The notes under the pieces are model-generated. The model did no database searches. It was not told where the DNA came from and saw only the letters and a program-made list of their open reading frames with translations. The translations under genes and the position numbers were made by a program. Shown one piece after another: positions 34,354 through 44,168 of a stretch of DNA of 64,000 nt. Every line of letters begins with the position of its first letter. Position 1 is the first letter of the stretch. Source of the DNA: Pseudovibrio axinellae (GTDB taxonomy: Bacteria > Pseudomonadota > Alphaproteobacteria > Rhizobiales > Stappiaceae); contig NZ_FOFM01000015.1 in assembly GCF_900110875.1 (NCBI RefSeq), positions 1 through 64,000 of the forward strand, read 5' to 3'.

Positions 34354-36104
34354 TTATAAACTTCATTATTTTGCGCTCCATAAACGATGAGTTCATGGAA
34401 CGAATTTACACTTGAATAGAGTGAGAAAAATTCTGCAAGGATACTGGAAAATAGGTACATTTCGCCTTCACTTTGGAAGGCGCTCTCGGACATCGTCAAC
34501 GTGGACTTAAGTCCTCGAACCACTTGCCCTTGAAAGAGCTTATCGATTGGCTTGGTTTGAATTGATAAAATGCCGTCAACACGTTGCTTACTGACACGCT
34601 CATCCTGCCGATCTCGTAGAGCTTGAAAGTCGTAGGTTGAGATCACTGTCTTTAGAGCATCTTTTTCCAGAAGCGACACATAGTTAAGTGACAAGTTGGA
34701 GATCATATTCCAATAGAGAGACCCGTCTAAAGGTGGATACACAGGTGCTGTTGGCTGGCCCAGATTCTTGAATTGCACAAAAGAAGGTGTTTCGCCGGTA
34801 GGCTCTGTTATGTCACCTACGCCAAGCTCTTTTGCGTGTTCGGGGTGGAAGCACTTTAAATCTGCAGAAAGGACCTCGTGCTGCGGGAGAGCCCTTTCGT
34901 TGTCATGGCGTACGAATGAAACCAGATGCTCCATTCCACGCCTATGCAGCGCTTCACGCAGCCGCAAGCGATAGTAAATTTGCGTTAAGCCGTCGGCCCT
35001 TTCCACCTCATGGTGAAAAGATTCAAACGACGGATACTCGCGCAGGTGAGACCCACTTGTGGGGTCTTCTGCTGCACGCCAACTCATAATCCGGTCAATT
35101 GAGAAGATATCGATCGCTTTACGCCCGTTTGAAGATGGGCGGATAGGATAGCGAACCTGGCTATGATCGATCTTCATTGGTTCTGCATCATAAGGAAACA
35201 GATTGACCACAGGGGTGCAGTAAAGCTTGAAACTCCCTGGGCGCACTTTTACATTCGCGGGAAGAGGTCTTTCAAACGTGAAGCTTAGAGAAAATTCGGT
35301 TTCTTCGCGGCTATTAAGAAATACGTCTAATCCGTCAATATCGTAGCAAAGGAACTTTTCCGGGAAGACGAAAAACTCTTGGAGTAAGCGATATCCTTCA
35401 TAGGCTGTATTTTCATTGGGTAGCAACGCTTCGTCACCACCTAAAGCTCCGGGATGCAATGCGGAAGCTGGGAGGCTGAACTCAGTATCAGCTTCGTCAC
35501 TCTCCTCGACAGGATGCAAATGCACCTTTATCTCTTTCAGATAACGACCCAACCACAAATATAACATCTGGGCTGCGACCTCATCGCCTGTCATCCAGAT
35601 GCGCAGGTCTGCAAAGCTCATGCGTGAAAGCGGTAGGCCTGAGAGGGTCTGAAACCGTAGAGTTAAGACAGAGTGTTCGCGGCTTCTTTGAATATTTTGA
35701 TCAATAATATCGAGCGGATAAATCGCGACATCAGACGTGGTTCGAAAAGGACATACGATACCATCCACTGGCTTCGATAAAACCTCTGTCCCCAAGGGAA
35801 CAATCTGGCGCTCTGTGATCGCTTTTTCGACCGGAATAAGTTGCATCAGTGTCGTTGAGGGAAAAGCGCGCAGAAAGTTTGGCAACAGCAGGTTCACGAT
35901 AGAGTGAGTTAGCTCTGGCAGTTCATCGTCCAGTTTTTCTCGGACTTTTGATGTTAGAAATGCAAAGCCTTCCAACAACCGCTCTACATCTGGGTCAGTA
36001 GACGCCTCAGACAAATACTTTGACAAACGCGGATTACGCTCGGCGAAATACCGACCGCTCTCGCGCAAATATGTCAACTCGTCTTGAAAGTATGAAGCTC
36101 TCAC
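34317..36104 (-). CDS. tssF: T6SS baseplate protein TssF
   Basis: 595 residues. TssF (VasA/ImpG) signature: YFQDELTYLRESGRYFAERNPRLSKYL at the N-terminus, PDVERLLEGFAFLTSKVREKLDDELPELTHSIVNLLLP, the FPSTTLMQLIP segment and the C-terminal LFSSILAEFFSLYSSVNSFHELIVY. Two TssF copies with one TssG make each baseplate wedge. There is an 18-base gap after tssE and an overlap with tssG downstream. Confidence 0.95.
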   Translation of the reverse strand: MRASYFQDELTYLRESGRYFAERNPRLSKYLSEASTDPDVERLLEGFAFLTSKVREKLDDELPELTHSIVNLLLPNFLRAFPSTTLMQLIPVEKAITERQIVPLGTEVLSKPVDGIVCPFRTTSDVAIYPLDIIDQNIQRSREHSVLTLRFQTLSGLPLSRMSFADLRIWMTGDEVAAQMLYLWLGRYLKEIKVHLHPVEESDEADTEFSLPASALHPGALGGDEALLPNENTAYEGYRLLQEFFVFPEKFLCYDIDGLDVFLNSREETEFSLSFTFERPLPANVKVRPGSFKLYCTPVVNLFPYDAEPMKIDHSQVRYPIRPSSNGRKAIDIFSIDRIMSWRAAEDPTSGSHLREYPSFESFHHEVERADGLTQIYYRLRLREALHRRGMEHLVSFVRHDNERALPQHEVLSADLKCFHPEHAKELGVGDITEPTGETPSFVQFKNLGQPTAPVYPPLDGSLYWNMISNLSLNYVSLLEKDALKTVISTYDFQALRDRQDERVSKQRVDGILSIQTKPIDKLFQGQVVRGLKSTLTMSESAFQSEGEMYLFSSILAEFFSLYSSVNSFHELIVYGAQNNEVYKWPAKIGQQPLI

Positions 36105-36122
36105 GTACTACCTACCTGCTGA

Positions 36123-36581
36123 TCAAACAATTTGGGCAACGCGCCCGTCTTTCATAAGAATGTCGATCTGCACCTGTTCGCCTCTATCGCGGGCGGGCAT
36201 GATCAAAATGATTTTAAATAATAGATTCAATGGCCGATCAGGCTCAGGCATAAACTGAACAGCCTTAACGCGCACTCTGGGCTCGTATTCCTCAATGCAT
36301 TGTCGAATAGATGCAGCGATATGTTGCGTCAGATCATTTGTCTCAACGTTTGAAATGTTGAAATCTACCAATCCCAAGTCAGGCGTGGCGGCTGACGCCC
36401 CAGCACGGGTGTTTAGCAACTTCACCAAATGTCTTTTGATTGAGTTGACCTTAGATTCGACCAGGTCTGCTCCATGAGGAGGAGCAAGCTCCTCCTCATC
36501 TGCAACTAAGCGCTCAAATAAGCTACCTCGGGCAGTGCGTAGTTTACTATCCCAAACAATAGTATCGGCGCTCTTCCGCAT
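36123..36581 (-). CDS. tssE: T6SS baseplate protein TssE (gp25-like)
   Basis: 152 residues, the phage T4 gp25/lysozyme-like baseplate fold. The conserved EYEPRVRVK motif (Glu-Pro-Arg core) is present, preceded by SLFERLVADEE and DFNISNVETNDLTQHIAASIRQCIE. It joins the TssB/TssC sheath to the TssFG wedge. It lies 3 bases downstream of tssC. Confidence 0.93.
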   Translation of the reverse strand: MRKSADTIVWDSKLRTARGSLFERLVADEEELAPPHGADLVESKVNSIKRHLVKLLNTRAGASAATPDLGLVDFNISNVETNDLTQHIAASIRQCIEEYEPRVRVKAVQFMPEPDRPLNLLFKIILIMPARDRGEQVQIDILMKDGRVAQIV

Positions 36582-36584
36582 GTC

Positions 36585-38075
36585 TTAGTCCTTATCGAGC
36601 TTGCCAACCAAGGACAGCTCAAAGTTAGCACCCATGTATTTGAAATGCGGACGCACTTTCAACGACACTTGGTACCAGCCTGGATCACCCTCGACATTTG
36701 AAACGATAACTTCTGCCGCGCGCAATGGACGACGGGAGCGTACATCTTGCGGTGGATTTTCCTGATCAGCGACATACTGCTTCAGCCAAGTATTAAGCTC
36801 GCGCTCTAGGTCTTCGCGTTCTTTCCAGGCACCGATTTGCTCACGTTGCAGCACTTTAATGTAGTGTGCCAAACGGTTCACAATCATCATGTAAGGCAGC
36901 TGAGTTCCAAGCTTATAGTTGGTCTCGGCTTCCTTACCTTCTTTTGTGTTCTGGAAGATCTTAGGCTTCTGAGCAGAGTTAGCAGAGAAGAATGCTGCGT
37001 TATCTGAGCCCTTACGCATTGTAAGAGAGATAAAACCTTCTTCTGCAAGCTCATATTCACGGCGGTCTGTAACCAAGATTTCGGTCGGAATCTTTTCTTC
37101 CAATTGACCGAACGCTTCATATACGTGCACAGGCAAGTCATTTACTGCGCCGCCAGATTGTGGACCGATGATATTCGGGCACCATCTATACTTCGCAAAA
37201 CTTTCAGTAAGACGCGTTGCCATTAGGAAAGAGGTGTTGCCCCAGAGGTATGTCTCATGTTCCTGAGTAACATTTTCATTGTAAACAAATGAATTTACGG
37301 GATTTTCTTCTGCATCATATGGCATCCGCAGCAAGAAACGTGGGCAAGTTAGACCGACATAACGTGAATCTTCACTTTGCCTGAAACCCATCCACTTCCG
37401 GAAGCGAGGACCTTCATAAATCGAAAAGAGGTCTTTTTGCGCAGGCAGATCAACATAATCATCGACATCAAACATTTTAGGGTCAGCAGCGGCGATAAAC
37501 GGCGCATGAGCCATCGCCCCAATAGATGCCACAAACTGCAATAGTTTAACATCTCGAGAGCTAGGGCCGAAATCATAGTTAGCGATCATCGCACCTACAG
37601 GCTCGCCACCAAACTGACCATACCCTGACGAGTAGACATGTTTGTAGAGACCGGACTGCACCACTTCAGGGCTGGTCTCGAAATCTTCTAGGAGCTTATC
37701 TTTTGAGATCGAGAGAATATCAATCTTGATGTTTTCGCGGAAATCTGTCCGATCAACGAGCAACTTCAAGCCACGCCAAGCAGACTCTAGCTCTTGGAAT
37801 TTCTCGTCATGCAATATGGCATCAAGTTGCTTGGAGACCTTAATGTCGAGCTCTGCAATCATGCGATCAACGAGTACGCGATTAATTCTCTGATCGATTT
37901 GCTTACTAGAAATGAGGTCGGCAATAAAAGCTTCTACACCGCGACGCGCTATTGAATAGCTTTCTTCGTCTTCTGGTCGAATTCTTGTCTCTTCCATAAT
38001 CTGGTCGAGAAGAGAAATCGAGGCACCGGCACTGACCGCATCAGTCTGCGGAGCGGATGCTGATACATCTACCAT
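36585..38075 (-). CDS. tssC: T6SS contractile sheath large subunit TssC
   Basis: 496 residues from ATG 38075 (MVDVSASAPQTDAVSAG); a hydrophobic upstream extension in the same frame (to 38156) does not fit the family. The core carries LLDQIMEETRIRPEDEESYSIARRG, ELESAWRGLKLLVDRTDF, the GGEPVGAMIANYDFGPSSRDVKLL block, LYLWGNTSFLM-type segment and the C-terminal FKYMGANFELSLVGKLDKD. It pairs with TssB to build the sheath that contracts around the Hcp tube and is disassembled by ClpV. It lies 106 bases after tssB. Confidence 0.95.
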   Translation of the reverse strand: MVDVSASAPQTDAVSAGASISLLDQIMEETRIRPEDEESYSIARRGVEAFIADLISSKQIDQRINRVLVDRMIAELDIKVSKQLDAILHDEKFQELESAWRGLKLLVDRTDFRENIKIDILSISKDKLLEDFETSPEVVQSGLYKHVYSSGYGQFGGEPVGAMIANYDFGPSSRDVKLLQFVASIGAMAHAPFIAAADPKMFDVDDYVDLPAQKDLFSIYEGPRFRKWMGFRQSEDSRYVGLTCPRFLLRMPYDAEENPVNSFVYNENVTQEHETYLWGNTSFLMATRLTESFAKYRWCPNIIGPQSGGAVNDLPVHVYEAFGQLEEKIPTEILVTDRREYELAEEGFISLTMRKGSDNAAFFSANSAQKPKIFQNTKEGKEAETNYKLGTQLPYMMIVNRLAHYIKVLQREQIGAWKEREDLERELNTWLKQYVADQENPPQDVRSRRPLRAAEVIVSNVEGDPGWYQVSLKVRPHFKYMGANFELSLVGKLDKD

Positions 38076-38181
38076 TTGATCAAATCCATATATATTATGT
38101 ATTTTCAGAAAGATGTGGCTGCACAGTAAAATAAACGCACTGAGGAACCGCACCAAGTTACTGAGGCTTTACTAGAGAGTA

Positions 38182-38691
38182 CTAGCTCTGCTCTTCACTC
38201 TCAGAAACAACAGCATCCAGCTCCGAAAGAAGTTTCTCACGCTGAGCGTCATCCTGCAAAAGCTGCTCTAGACGCGTGCGGAAAGCGGGAATGTTTCCGA
38301 GAGGACCCTTTAGAGCGACCAGAGCTTCTCGCAGGTCAATTAGCTTCTTAAGCTCAGGAACCTGTTTAACAATCGAATCGGGTTCAAAATCCTTTAAGCC
38401 GCCGAAGTTTAACTTCACTGCAAGTTGCGCATCTTCATCATCGACCAAAGTATTTTGGACTGTTAAATCGCGCTCAAGACCGGCTTCACTCATAACAGAA
38501 GCAAAGGTGTTCTTGTCTACCGAAAGCAACTCTCGGTCTTCTAAAGGAGTATCATCTTCTTTACCAAGATAGTCTCCTAGCATAACAAGGCGGAGAGGTA
38601 ATTCTACCTCTTCCTGCTGATCTCCGGTAGCAGGAACATAACGGATATTTATCCGCTCTTTAGGTGCAACAGAGCCTTCTTTTCCAGCCAT
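38182..38691 (-). CDS. tssB: T6SS contractile sheath small subunit TssB
   Basis: 169 residues. The TssB signature RINIRYVPATGDQQEEVELPLRLVMLGDYLG begins at residue ~12, followed by the LNFGGLKDFEPDSIVKQVPELKKLIDLREAL block. GAGGGATAG upstream gives a good ribosome-binding site for ATG 38691. It is the first gene of the long minus-strand T6SS unit, so its promoter lies in the AT-rich 38692-38954 region. Confidence 0.95.
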   Translation of the reverse strand: MAGKEGSVAPKERINIRYVPATGDQQEEVELPLRLVMLGDYLGKEDDTPLEDRELLSVDKNTFASVMSEAGLERDLTVQNTLVDDEDAQLAVKLNFGGLKDFEPDSIVKQVPELKKLIDLREALVALKGPLGNIPAFRTRLEQLLQDDAQREKLLSELDAVVSESEEQS

Positions 38692-38954
38692 TACTATCCC
38701 TCATAAACACAAGCAGAAATTATGCATTTATTTAAATTGTTATCATTTTTACTTAAATACAACAATTCAAATATTTTTATATTATCAGAATCAAATTCTA
38801 TATTATGCCTAATTGAATTAAATAGCAGCGACAACCATTTTAAGAAATGGCAAACAGATACTTTAGTCTAATTGAAAATTAAAGAACAGATAAAGAAAAG
38901 ATAATAAAATTTGATCGTAACTATACGAAAAAATCAAACATTCACCGAAAGATT
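38692..38954. promoter_or_regulatory. AT-rich divergent T6SS promoter region (tssB | tssM)
   Basis: About 260 bases, extremely AT-rich, between two divergent T6SS units. The skew continues into the first ~100 codons of tssM. I looked for -24/-12 sites (TGGCAC-N5-TTGC) on both strands and saw none; TGGCAAACAGATACT at 38847-38861 lacks the GC element. AT richness of this degree suggests silencing by an H-NS/MucR-like protein (inference). Confidence 0.5.
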
Positions 38955-41900
38955 GTGAAAATGATTTCAGTAATTATATCTAAGCTAAAATCTTTATTTA
39001 TGAAATTCATTAAGACAATAAAATCTTATCTATTTTTGAGTTCCTTGATATTCATTGTTATTGCATTACTTATATTGATATATGGTAATTACATAAAAAT
39101 TTATACTTATAAGCCATTTGAATCTGTAAACATGCGTCTCATTGGCGTAATTATTCTCACGCTTTTTTGGGGTATCAACAACCTCGTTTACATATTTTTT
39201 AATAAGAAATCGAAAAAGACAAGTAAACTTAAGGAAGTAGAACAAGTAAAAATTGAACCAAATACGATTAGATTAAATAATTTTGAGCATGGTTTTATCC
39301 AAGCTATGAAGACGATTAGCGAGAACTGGAGCGGTCTCGACAACAAGCGTCGCAAAAATAGCCTCTACTCTTTGCCCTGGTATGTGATGCTGGGCTCTCC
39401 CAATTCTGGCAAAACCTCTTTTATTGTTGAATCGCAGCTGAAGTTTCCGCTCGCTCATCTCTTCGCGCAGGAAAATGCGAAGCGCATACAGGCAACGCAA
39501 GATGTCGATTATTGGGTAACGGATGAAGCCGTTTTGTTCGACGTTGCTGGCCAGTTTATCGAGCACGTAAATGGCAAAAATACAGATGGTAAGGACACAC
39601 TTCATAAAGACCTTTGGGCCAAGCTACTCAAACTATTGCGCGAAACTCGGCCACGGAGACCGATCAACGGCGTTGTGTTGTGTCTGGATGTTTCTGAGTT
39701 GATTGGGCTTGATAGCAACGAACGTGCGGAAAAGGCATCACTGATCCACGCGCGCCTAAGCGAAATGACCGAGGTTCTTGGCACCCGGTATACGGTCCAT
39801 GTTATCCTGACAAAGCTCGATCTAATCGACGGATTTCACGAATTTATCGCGGGCCTTCCCGCAGCAGAACGTGCAAAACCATTTGGGTTTGCTTTTGATT
39901 TACAAACGGACTGGGACCAAAGTAAGTGGCTGGATGAATTTAATTCAGGCTATAGCGCGTTCCTAGAAAAATTGAATGCGCAGACCGTCGACAGAATACC
40001 AGAAATGCATTCATCTCAAGAACGCAGAAACCTGTATCTGTTTACGCGGCAACTCGCTGGCTTGAACACGATTCTGAGTGACTTTCTTGAAACTGCGCTT
40101 CATCAGGATAAGTTCTCAACCGCTCCCCACGTTCGCGGTGTCTTCTTTTCCTCTTGCAGGCAGGAAGCGATACCGTGCAACCCGGTCTTATTGGCAACCT
40201 CGCAGAAATATGAAATCTCACCTCCTGTTCTTAGGTTGCATAGCGGCCCTACAAAGCAGTATTTTTCCTCCGAACTGTTCAAGAAGGTCATCTTCAAAGA
40301 AGCCGGGCTTGCTGGAGATAACATCAAGATCGAGCGTGCAAAGCGCTTTGCCCTGGTCGGCTCAGGGCTAGCTGCATCGCTTGTCTATCTTGGATTTGTG
40401 AGTCTGTACTGGCTCGCATATGATGACAATCAAGCCAAATCCCAAGAGGTTCTGGAGATTGCAAAGACATTTGAAGGACTTTTGCAGGAAGGCCCCTCGA
40501 GCAATCTAAATGCTTCCGGGCAAAGTTATATCGAACCACTGGCTGCGCTGACATCAGCGAATTCGATTTTTGGCGATTATAGAGATCGTTCTTGGCTGGG
40601 ATCAAACCTTCTGCTTTATCAAGGCCCAAAGATCGGGCCAGAGATAGAGGCTACCTATATGGAGATGTTGGGCAACTATTTCCTTCCTGAAGTTGCAGGA
40701 TATATCCGCTCCGAAATTTCCAAATTAGGCAAAAGTGACAAGAGCCGCGACAATAACGAGCGATTAGAGGCACTTCGTATTTACCTCATGCTTGGTGATG
40801 CCGCACGGCGAAACCCGGCACTCGTCCGCTCTTGGATGAAGCAAAAGTGGCAGGAACAATTCGAGGGTGATCTCGAATTGCAGCAAGCGCTCGAAAACCA
40901 CCTCACTTTCGCGATAGAAACAGCTCTTTTAGAGACAGAGTTAGATGATAAATTGGTGAAGGCCTCCCAACATGACCTTCGTGAAGTGCCACGAGACCTG
41001 CGGCTCTATCGCAATATCGAGCAAGTGAGTGACCGTCAGCTCGTATCTCCTGTCAATTTCCGTAATGACATTGGCCCGGCTTACAATATCGTCTTTAATG
41101 GCACGCAAGCCGCCCAGGCAGATGACGGGCCTATAGCGGTAAAAGAATTTTTCACCAAGGATGCCTTCCTGACGTTCTTCATTAAAATGAGCAAGAGCCT
41201 ATCTGTTGTTGCTGTTGAGGATGCTTGGGTCGCGAATGAACGCGAAACAGTAGAGTACTCGGATGCAGATCTTGAGGAATTTCGCCGAAAAGTCGTCGCC
41301 CGTTACGCAACTAATTATATCGCATCATGGAACAACGCGCTCAATCAATTAGAAGTCACTGATTTCCGGAATTTGAATCAGGCAGTGGATGTTTTAGAAA
41401 TCCTCACCGGCCCTGATGAACCTCTCCGACGCCTCATCAATCGCGTTAAGAAAGAGACCGAGATCTATGAAGGCAAGCTAATCGAGTTAAATGCAGAGCA
41501 AGCAGTTAATGCTGCCCTCCCATTTGACCTCAATAAAGAGCAAGGTTTACGAGTAAGGCGCGCCTTTTCCCAACTTAACAGCCTTGTAGAAGCTAAAGAG
41601 GGCGAAAAGGCCTATCTGGAAGACTTGGAAACGGCGCTCGTCAACCTCTATGAATATTTGAAGGAAGTTCGTCAGGCTGGCGACCGCTCTGGTGAAATGG
41701 CATTGGAGCGAGCGAAAGCACGCATTAATCTACAAGGTGACGATCCAATCTATACGATCAAGAGGCTTGGGGTGGACCTCCCTGCTCCTCTAAATCGTTT
41801 CTTCGCAAAGCTGGCAGATCAGAGTTGGAAGGTGTTGCTCCTGGAAGCAAAAAGTGACCTGCAACGCTCGTGGAATGAAGAGGTTTATGCTGACTACAAC

Positions 41901-42548
41901 CTCAACTATGCGCCGCTTTATCCCTTTAACAAACACGCTGAACAGGAGATTCCCCTTGAAGAGTTTGAAGCCTTCTTTGGCCCAGGCGGGAAGATTGAGT
42001 CATTTTACAAGAAGAACTTAATCGTCTTTGTTGATGAGGCCACCGGCGAACCTCGCCAAATCGATGGGCGTCATCTCGCAATAGAAAAAGAGTTTCAAGA
42101 CAAGTTGAAGGCGATCCTTGACCTACGGAAACAATACTTCAATCCGGATGGTCTGATCGGTGTGGAATACAATATTCAACCTGTGTCTCTTTCTGGCAAG
42201 TTGCGCCGTGCAGTGATGAATATTGAAGGGCAAATCATATCTTACTCCCATGGTCCTCGCCGCCCAATCCGCGTTATCTGGCCAAATGTTCTGACCAAGG
42301 AAGCTGAGAGCGAGCTGACAGTCTTCCCATCAGGGAAGAGCAGGCCGCATACGGTGACATTTAAAGGGCCTTGGTCTGGGTTCCGTCTACTCGATCACGC
42401 TACCATCAAAGGCTTTGACGGGAATGCAACGCTCGTGGAGTTCAGCTTTGCAGGTCAAAAGGTAACTTATTCGCTGCTCCACAAAGGGCAAACGACCTTA
42501 ACCCGCAAACAACCCCTCACCGATCTTATTCTGCCGGCGAAAATGTGA
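38955..42548 (+). CDS. tssM: T6SS membrane-complex protein TssM (IcmF)
   Basis: 1197 residues. Two N-terminal transmembrane helices (about 22-43 and 58-80) are followed by a Lys-rich linker, a GTPase-like domain with Walker A GSPNSGKTSF (about 146-155) and switch-like DVAGQF, then a third transmembrane helix (~467-487, GLAASLVYLGFVSLYWL) and a large periplasmic region ending with the TssM C-terminal beta domain that binds TssJ (FKGPWSGFRLLDHA). The first ~100 codons are far more AT-rich than the rest. The start is GTG 38955 or ATG 38961. It overlaps tssA by 4 bases. Confidence 0.95.
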   Translation: MKMISVIISKLKSLFMKFIKTIKSYLFLSSLIFIVIALLILIYGNYIKIYTYKPFESVNMRLIGVIILTLFWGINNLVYIFFNKKSKKTSKLKEVEQVKIEPNTIRLNNFEHGFIQAMKTISENWSGLDNKRRKNSLYSLPWYVMLGSPNSGKTSFIVESQLKFPLAHLFAQENAKRIQATQDVDYWVTDEAVLFDVAGQFIEHVNGKNTDGKDTLHKDLWAKLLKLLRETRPRRPINGVVLCLDVSELIGLDSNERAEKASLIHARLSEMTEVLGTRYTVHVILTKLDLIDGFHEFIAGLPAAERAKPFGFAFDLQTDWDQSKWLDEFNSGYSAFLEKLNAQTVDRIPEMHSSQERRNLYLFTRQLAGLNTILSDFLETALHQDKFSTAPHVRGVFFSSCRQEAIPCNPVLLATSQKYEISPPVLRLHSGPTKQYFSSELFKKVIFKEAGLAGDNIKIERAKRFALVGSGLAASLVYLGFVSLYWLAYDDNQAKSQEVLEIAKTFEGLLQEGPSSNLNASGQSYIEPLAALTSANSIFGDYRDRSWLGSNLLLYQGPKIGPEIEATYMEMLGNYFLPEVAGYIRSEISKLGKSDKSRDNNERLEALRIYLMLGDAARRNPALVRSWMKQKWQEQFEGDLELQQALENHLTFAIETALLETELDDKLVKASQHDLREVPRDLRLYRNIEQVSDRQLVSPVNFRNDIGPAYNIVFNGTQAAQADDGPIAVKEFFTKDAFLTFFIKMSKSLSVVAVEDAWVANERETVEYSDADLEEFRRKVVARYATNYIASWNNALNQLEVTDFRNLNQAVDVLEILTGPDEPLRRLINRVKKETEIYEGKLIELNAEQAVNAALPFDLNKEQGLRVRRAFSQLNSLVEAKEGEKAYLEDLETALVNLYEYLKEVRQAGDRSGEMALERAKARINLQGDDPIYTIKRLGVDLPAPLNRFFAKLADQSWKVLLLEAKSDLQRSWNEEVYADYNLNYAPLYPFNKHAEQEIPLEEFEAFFGPGGKIESFYKKNLIVFVDEATGEPRQIDGRHLAIEKEFQDKLKAILDLRKQYFNPDGLIGVEYNIQPVSLSGKLRRAVMNIEGQIISYSHGPRRPIRVIWPNVLTKEAESELTVFPSGKSRPHTVTFKGPWSGFRLLDHATIKGFDGNATLVEFSFAGQKVTYSLLHKGQTTLTRKQPLTDLILPAKM

Positions 42549-43978
42549 TGCAAATGGAGAATAAGGATAGCCTCAACGAGGTAGTAACACAGCCTATATC
42601 TGAAATCTTCGTCACCTCTTACGACGACCTTGCCAAGGCCATCCTCGCGCCGATTGAGGCCCCTTTCCAAGAGGATATCGAAGATCACCCAGATTTTGAT
42701 GAGGTGAGCGATGAGTTAATGAAACGCGGTACGCTTTCACATGGTTCAATCGACTGGAACCTTGTAGAGAGCAGCGCACTTGCGATGTTGAAGGAGACCC
42801 AAAAGAGCTGCGCTGTTCTTGAGGCGCTCCTCCTTTCGCGTATGACACGTAAAACTCGCGGTGCTCTAGCAAGTTGCGTTCGCGGGTTTGATGCTTACTT
42901 GTCGCTCCCTTTGGCCGACCTCTACCCTGAAGAAGACCGCCGTTTTGAGCTCATTCTGCGCCGATCGTGCAAAATATTTGATATGGAATCGCTGCCAGGG
43001 AAACGAGGTAGTGAAGCCGATGGGCTAGAGGAAAGCCTAAAGCGCTTGACCTTGAACCAGTTGCTCATCGACAAAGGTCTAACCAAAGGTTTCCGGCTGC
43101 TACTTGAACGTTCGCAGCTGGAGAAAAAACTAGAAGAGCAAACCAAGGATCAAAAACCAGACCCATCATTGGGGGCAGGATTGGGCCCCGCGACGGAAGT
43201 ATTGAGCAATGCGAAGTCGATGGATACACGTTCATTCAAGCGTGTAACAGCAGAAATTTGCACGTCTATTTTTCAACAAGACCCTTCACTTCCTTACATT
43301 TATCAGTTGCGTCGGCACGCGTGTTGGCAAGATTTGAATGCAGCTCCACAAATCAAAAAAGAAGATAGAACGATAATCCCAGCAGTTTCAGTGGATACCT
43401 GCGACAAATATCGCCAAGCAGCTGAAAGCAAAACAGTCGATATCAATATCATTCATCAGCTCGAGACCACCTTGTTTTCGATGCCGTTTTGGCTCGAAGG
43501 CCAGTTTCTTGCTGCTCAACTTGCTCTAAAGGCTGACCATATCCAAGCATCAAACGCTATTTTGGAGAGCACTCAGCACTTTATCACTCGCATACCTGAA
43601 CTTCGGGAACTCTGCTTTGAAGATGGGACACCCTTTATAGAAGGTGCGACAATTGAATGGCTAAACTCCAAGCCAGCAGAGCAAAACACACCACAGCAAA
43701 CACAAGATAAGCCTGAGAGTAAAACGCTCATAGACTTTGCTGAAAACCCAAACCTTGCGAGCAAATGGAACGGAGAATACAAGTCCTACAAATCACCAAG
43801 GCAAAAGGCCTTTATGGAATTGGGCATGCTGGAAGAATTAGCGAGCACAGGCTTCTCCGCCCTCGTATCAGATCAGGTCATCCGCCTCCAAAGCACAGTT
43901 GAATCGATGTCCATCACGGATTGGGATCCAGAATTCTTCAAACGATCAAACACTTTGACCCGCAGGGGTAAGCGTTGA
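42545..43978 (+). CDS. tssA: T6SS cap/priming protein TssA
   Basis: 477 residues. The N-terminal ImpA_N domain starts at about residue 24 (DDLAKAILAPIEAPFQEDIEDHPDFDEV) and includes WNLVESSALAMLKETQKSCAVLEALLLSRM and FDAYLSLPLADLYPEEDRRF. The C-terminal VasJ-like part contains YIYQLRRHACWQDLNAAPQ, LETTLFSMPFWLEGQFLAAQLAL and a late ARQKAFMELGMLEELA-type helix pair. TssA primes tail assembly at the membrane complex and can cap the distal sheath end. Its ATG overlaps the tssM stop (ATGATG). Confidence 0.92.
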   Translation: MMQMENKDSLNEVVTQPISEIFVTSYDDLAKAILAPIEAPFQEDIEDHPDFDEVSDELMKRGTLSHGSIDWNLVESSALAMLKETQKSCAVLEALLLSRMTRKTRGALASCVRGFDAYLSLPLADLYPEEDRRFELILRRSCKIFDMESLPGKRGSEADGLEESLKRLTLNQLLIDKGLTKGFRLLLERSQLEKKLEEQTKDQKPDPSLGAGLGPATEVLSNAKSMDTRSFKRVTAEICTSIFQQDPSLPYIYQLRRHACWQDLNAAPQIKKEDRTIIPAVSVDTCDKYRQAAESKTVDINIIHQLETTLFSMPFWLEGQFLAAQLALKADHIQASNAILESTQHFITRIPELRELCFEDGTPFIEGATIEWLNSKPAEQNTPQQTQDKPESKTLIDFAENPNLASKWNGEYKSYKSPRQKAFMELGMLEELASTGFSALVSDQVIRLQSTVESMSITDWDPEFFKRSNTLTRRGKR

Positions 43979-44168
43979 CATCTTTATGAGACTCCCAATA
44001 CCGGCACCCAGCTCTGTGTACACTTGGTAGGGAACCAATAAGCTACCAGTTAGTCCTGCTCAGCCTTTAAAATCGGCGTTAACAAACAACTGCGAAAAGG
44101 GGATGTGCTCAACTTGTAAGAGCAACAACATTTTCGTAAACTCTGCTTTTTCAGGTCAGAGAGGCTTC

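Noticed and set aside
38847-38861. Possible -24/-12 sigma-54 promoter (TGGCAAACAGATACT) before tssM
   Set aside because: The GC of the -12 element is missing at the required 10-base spacing.
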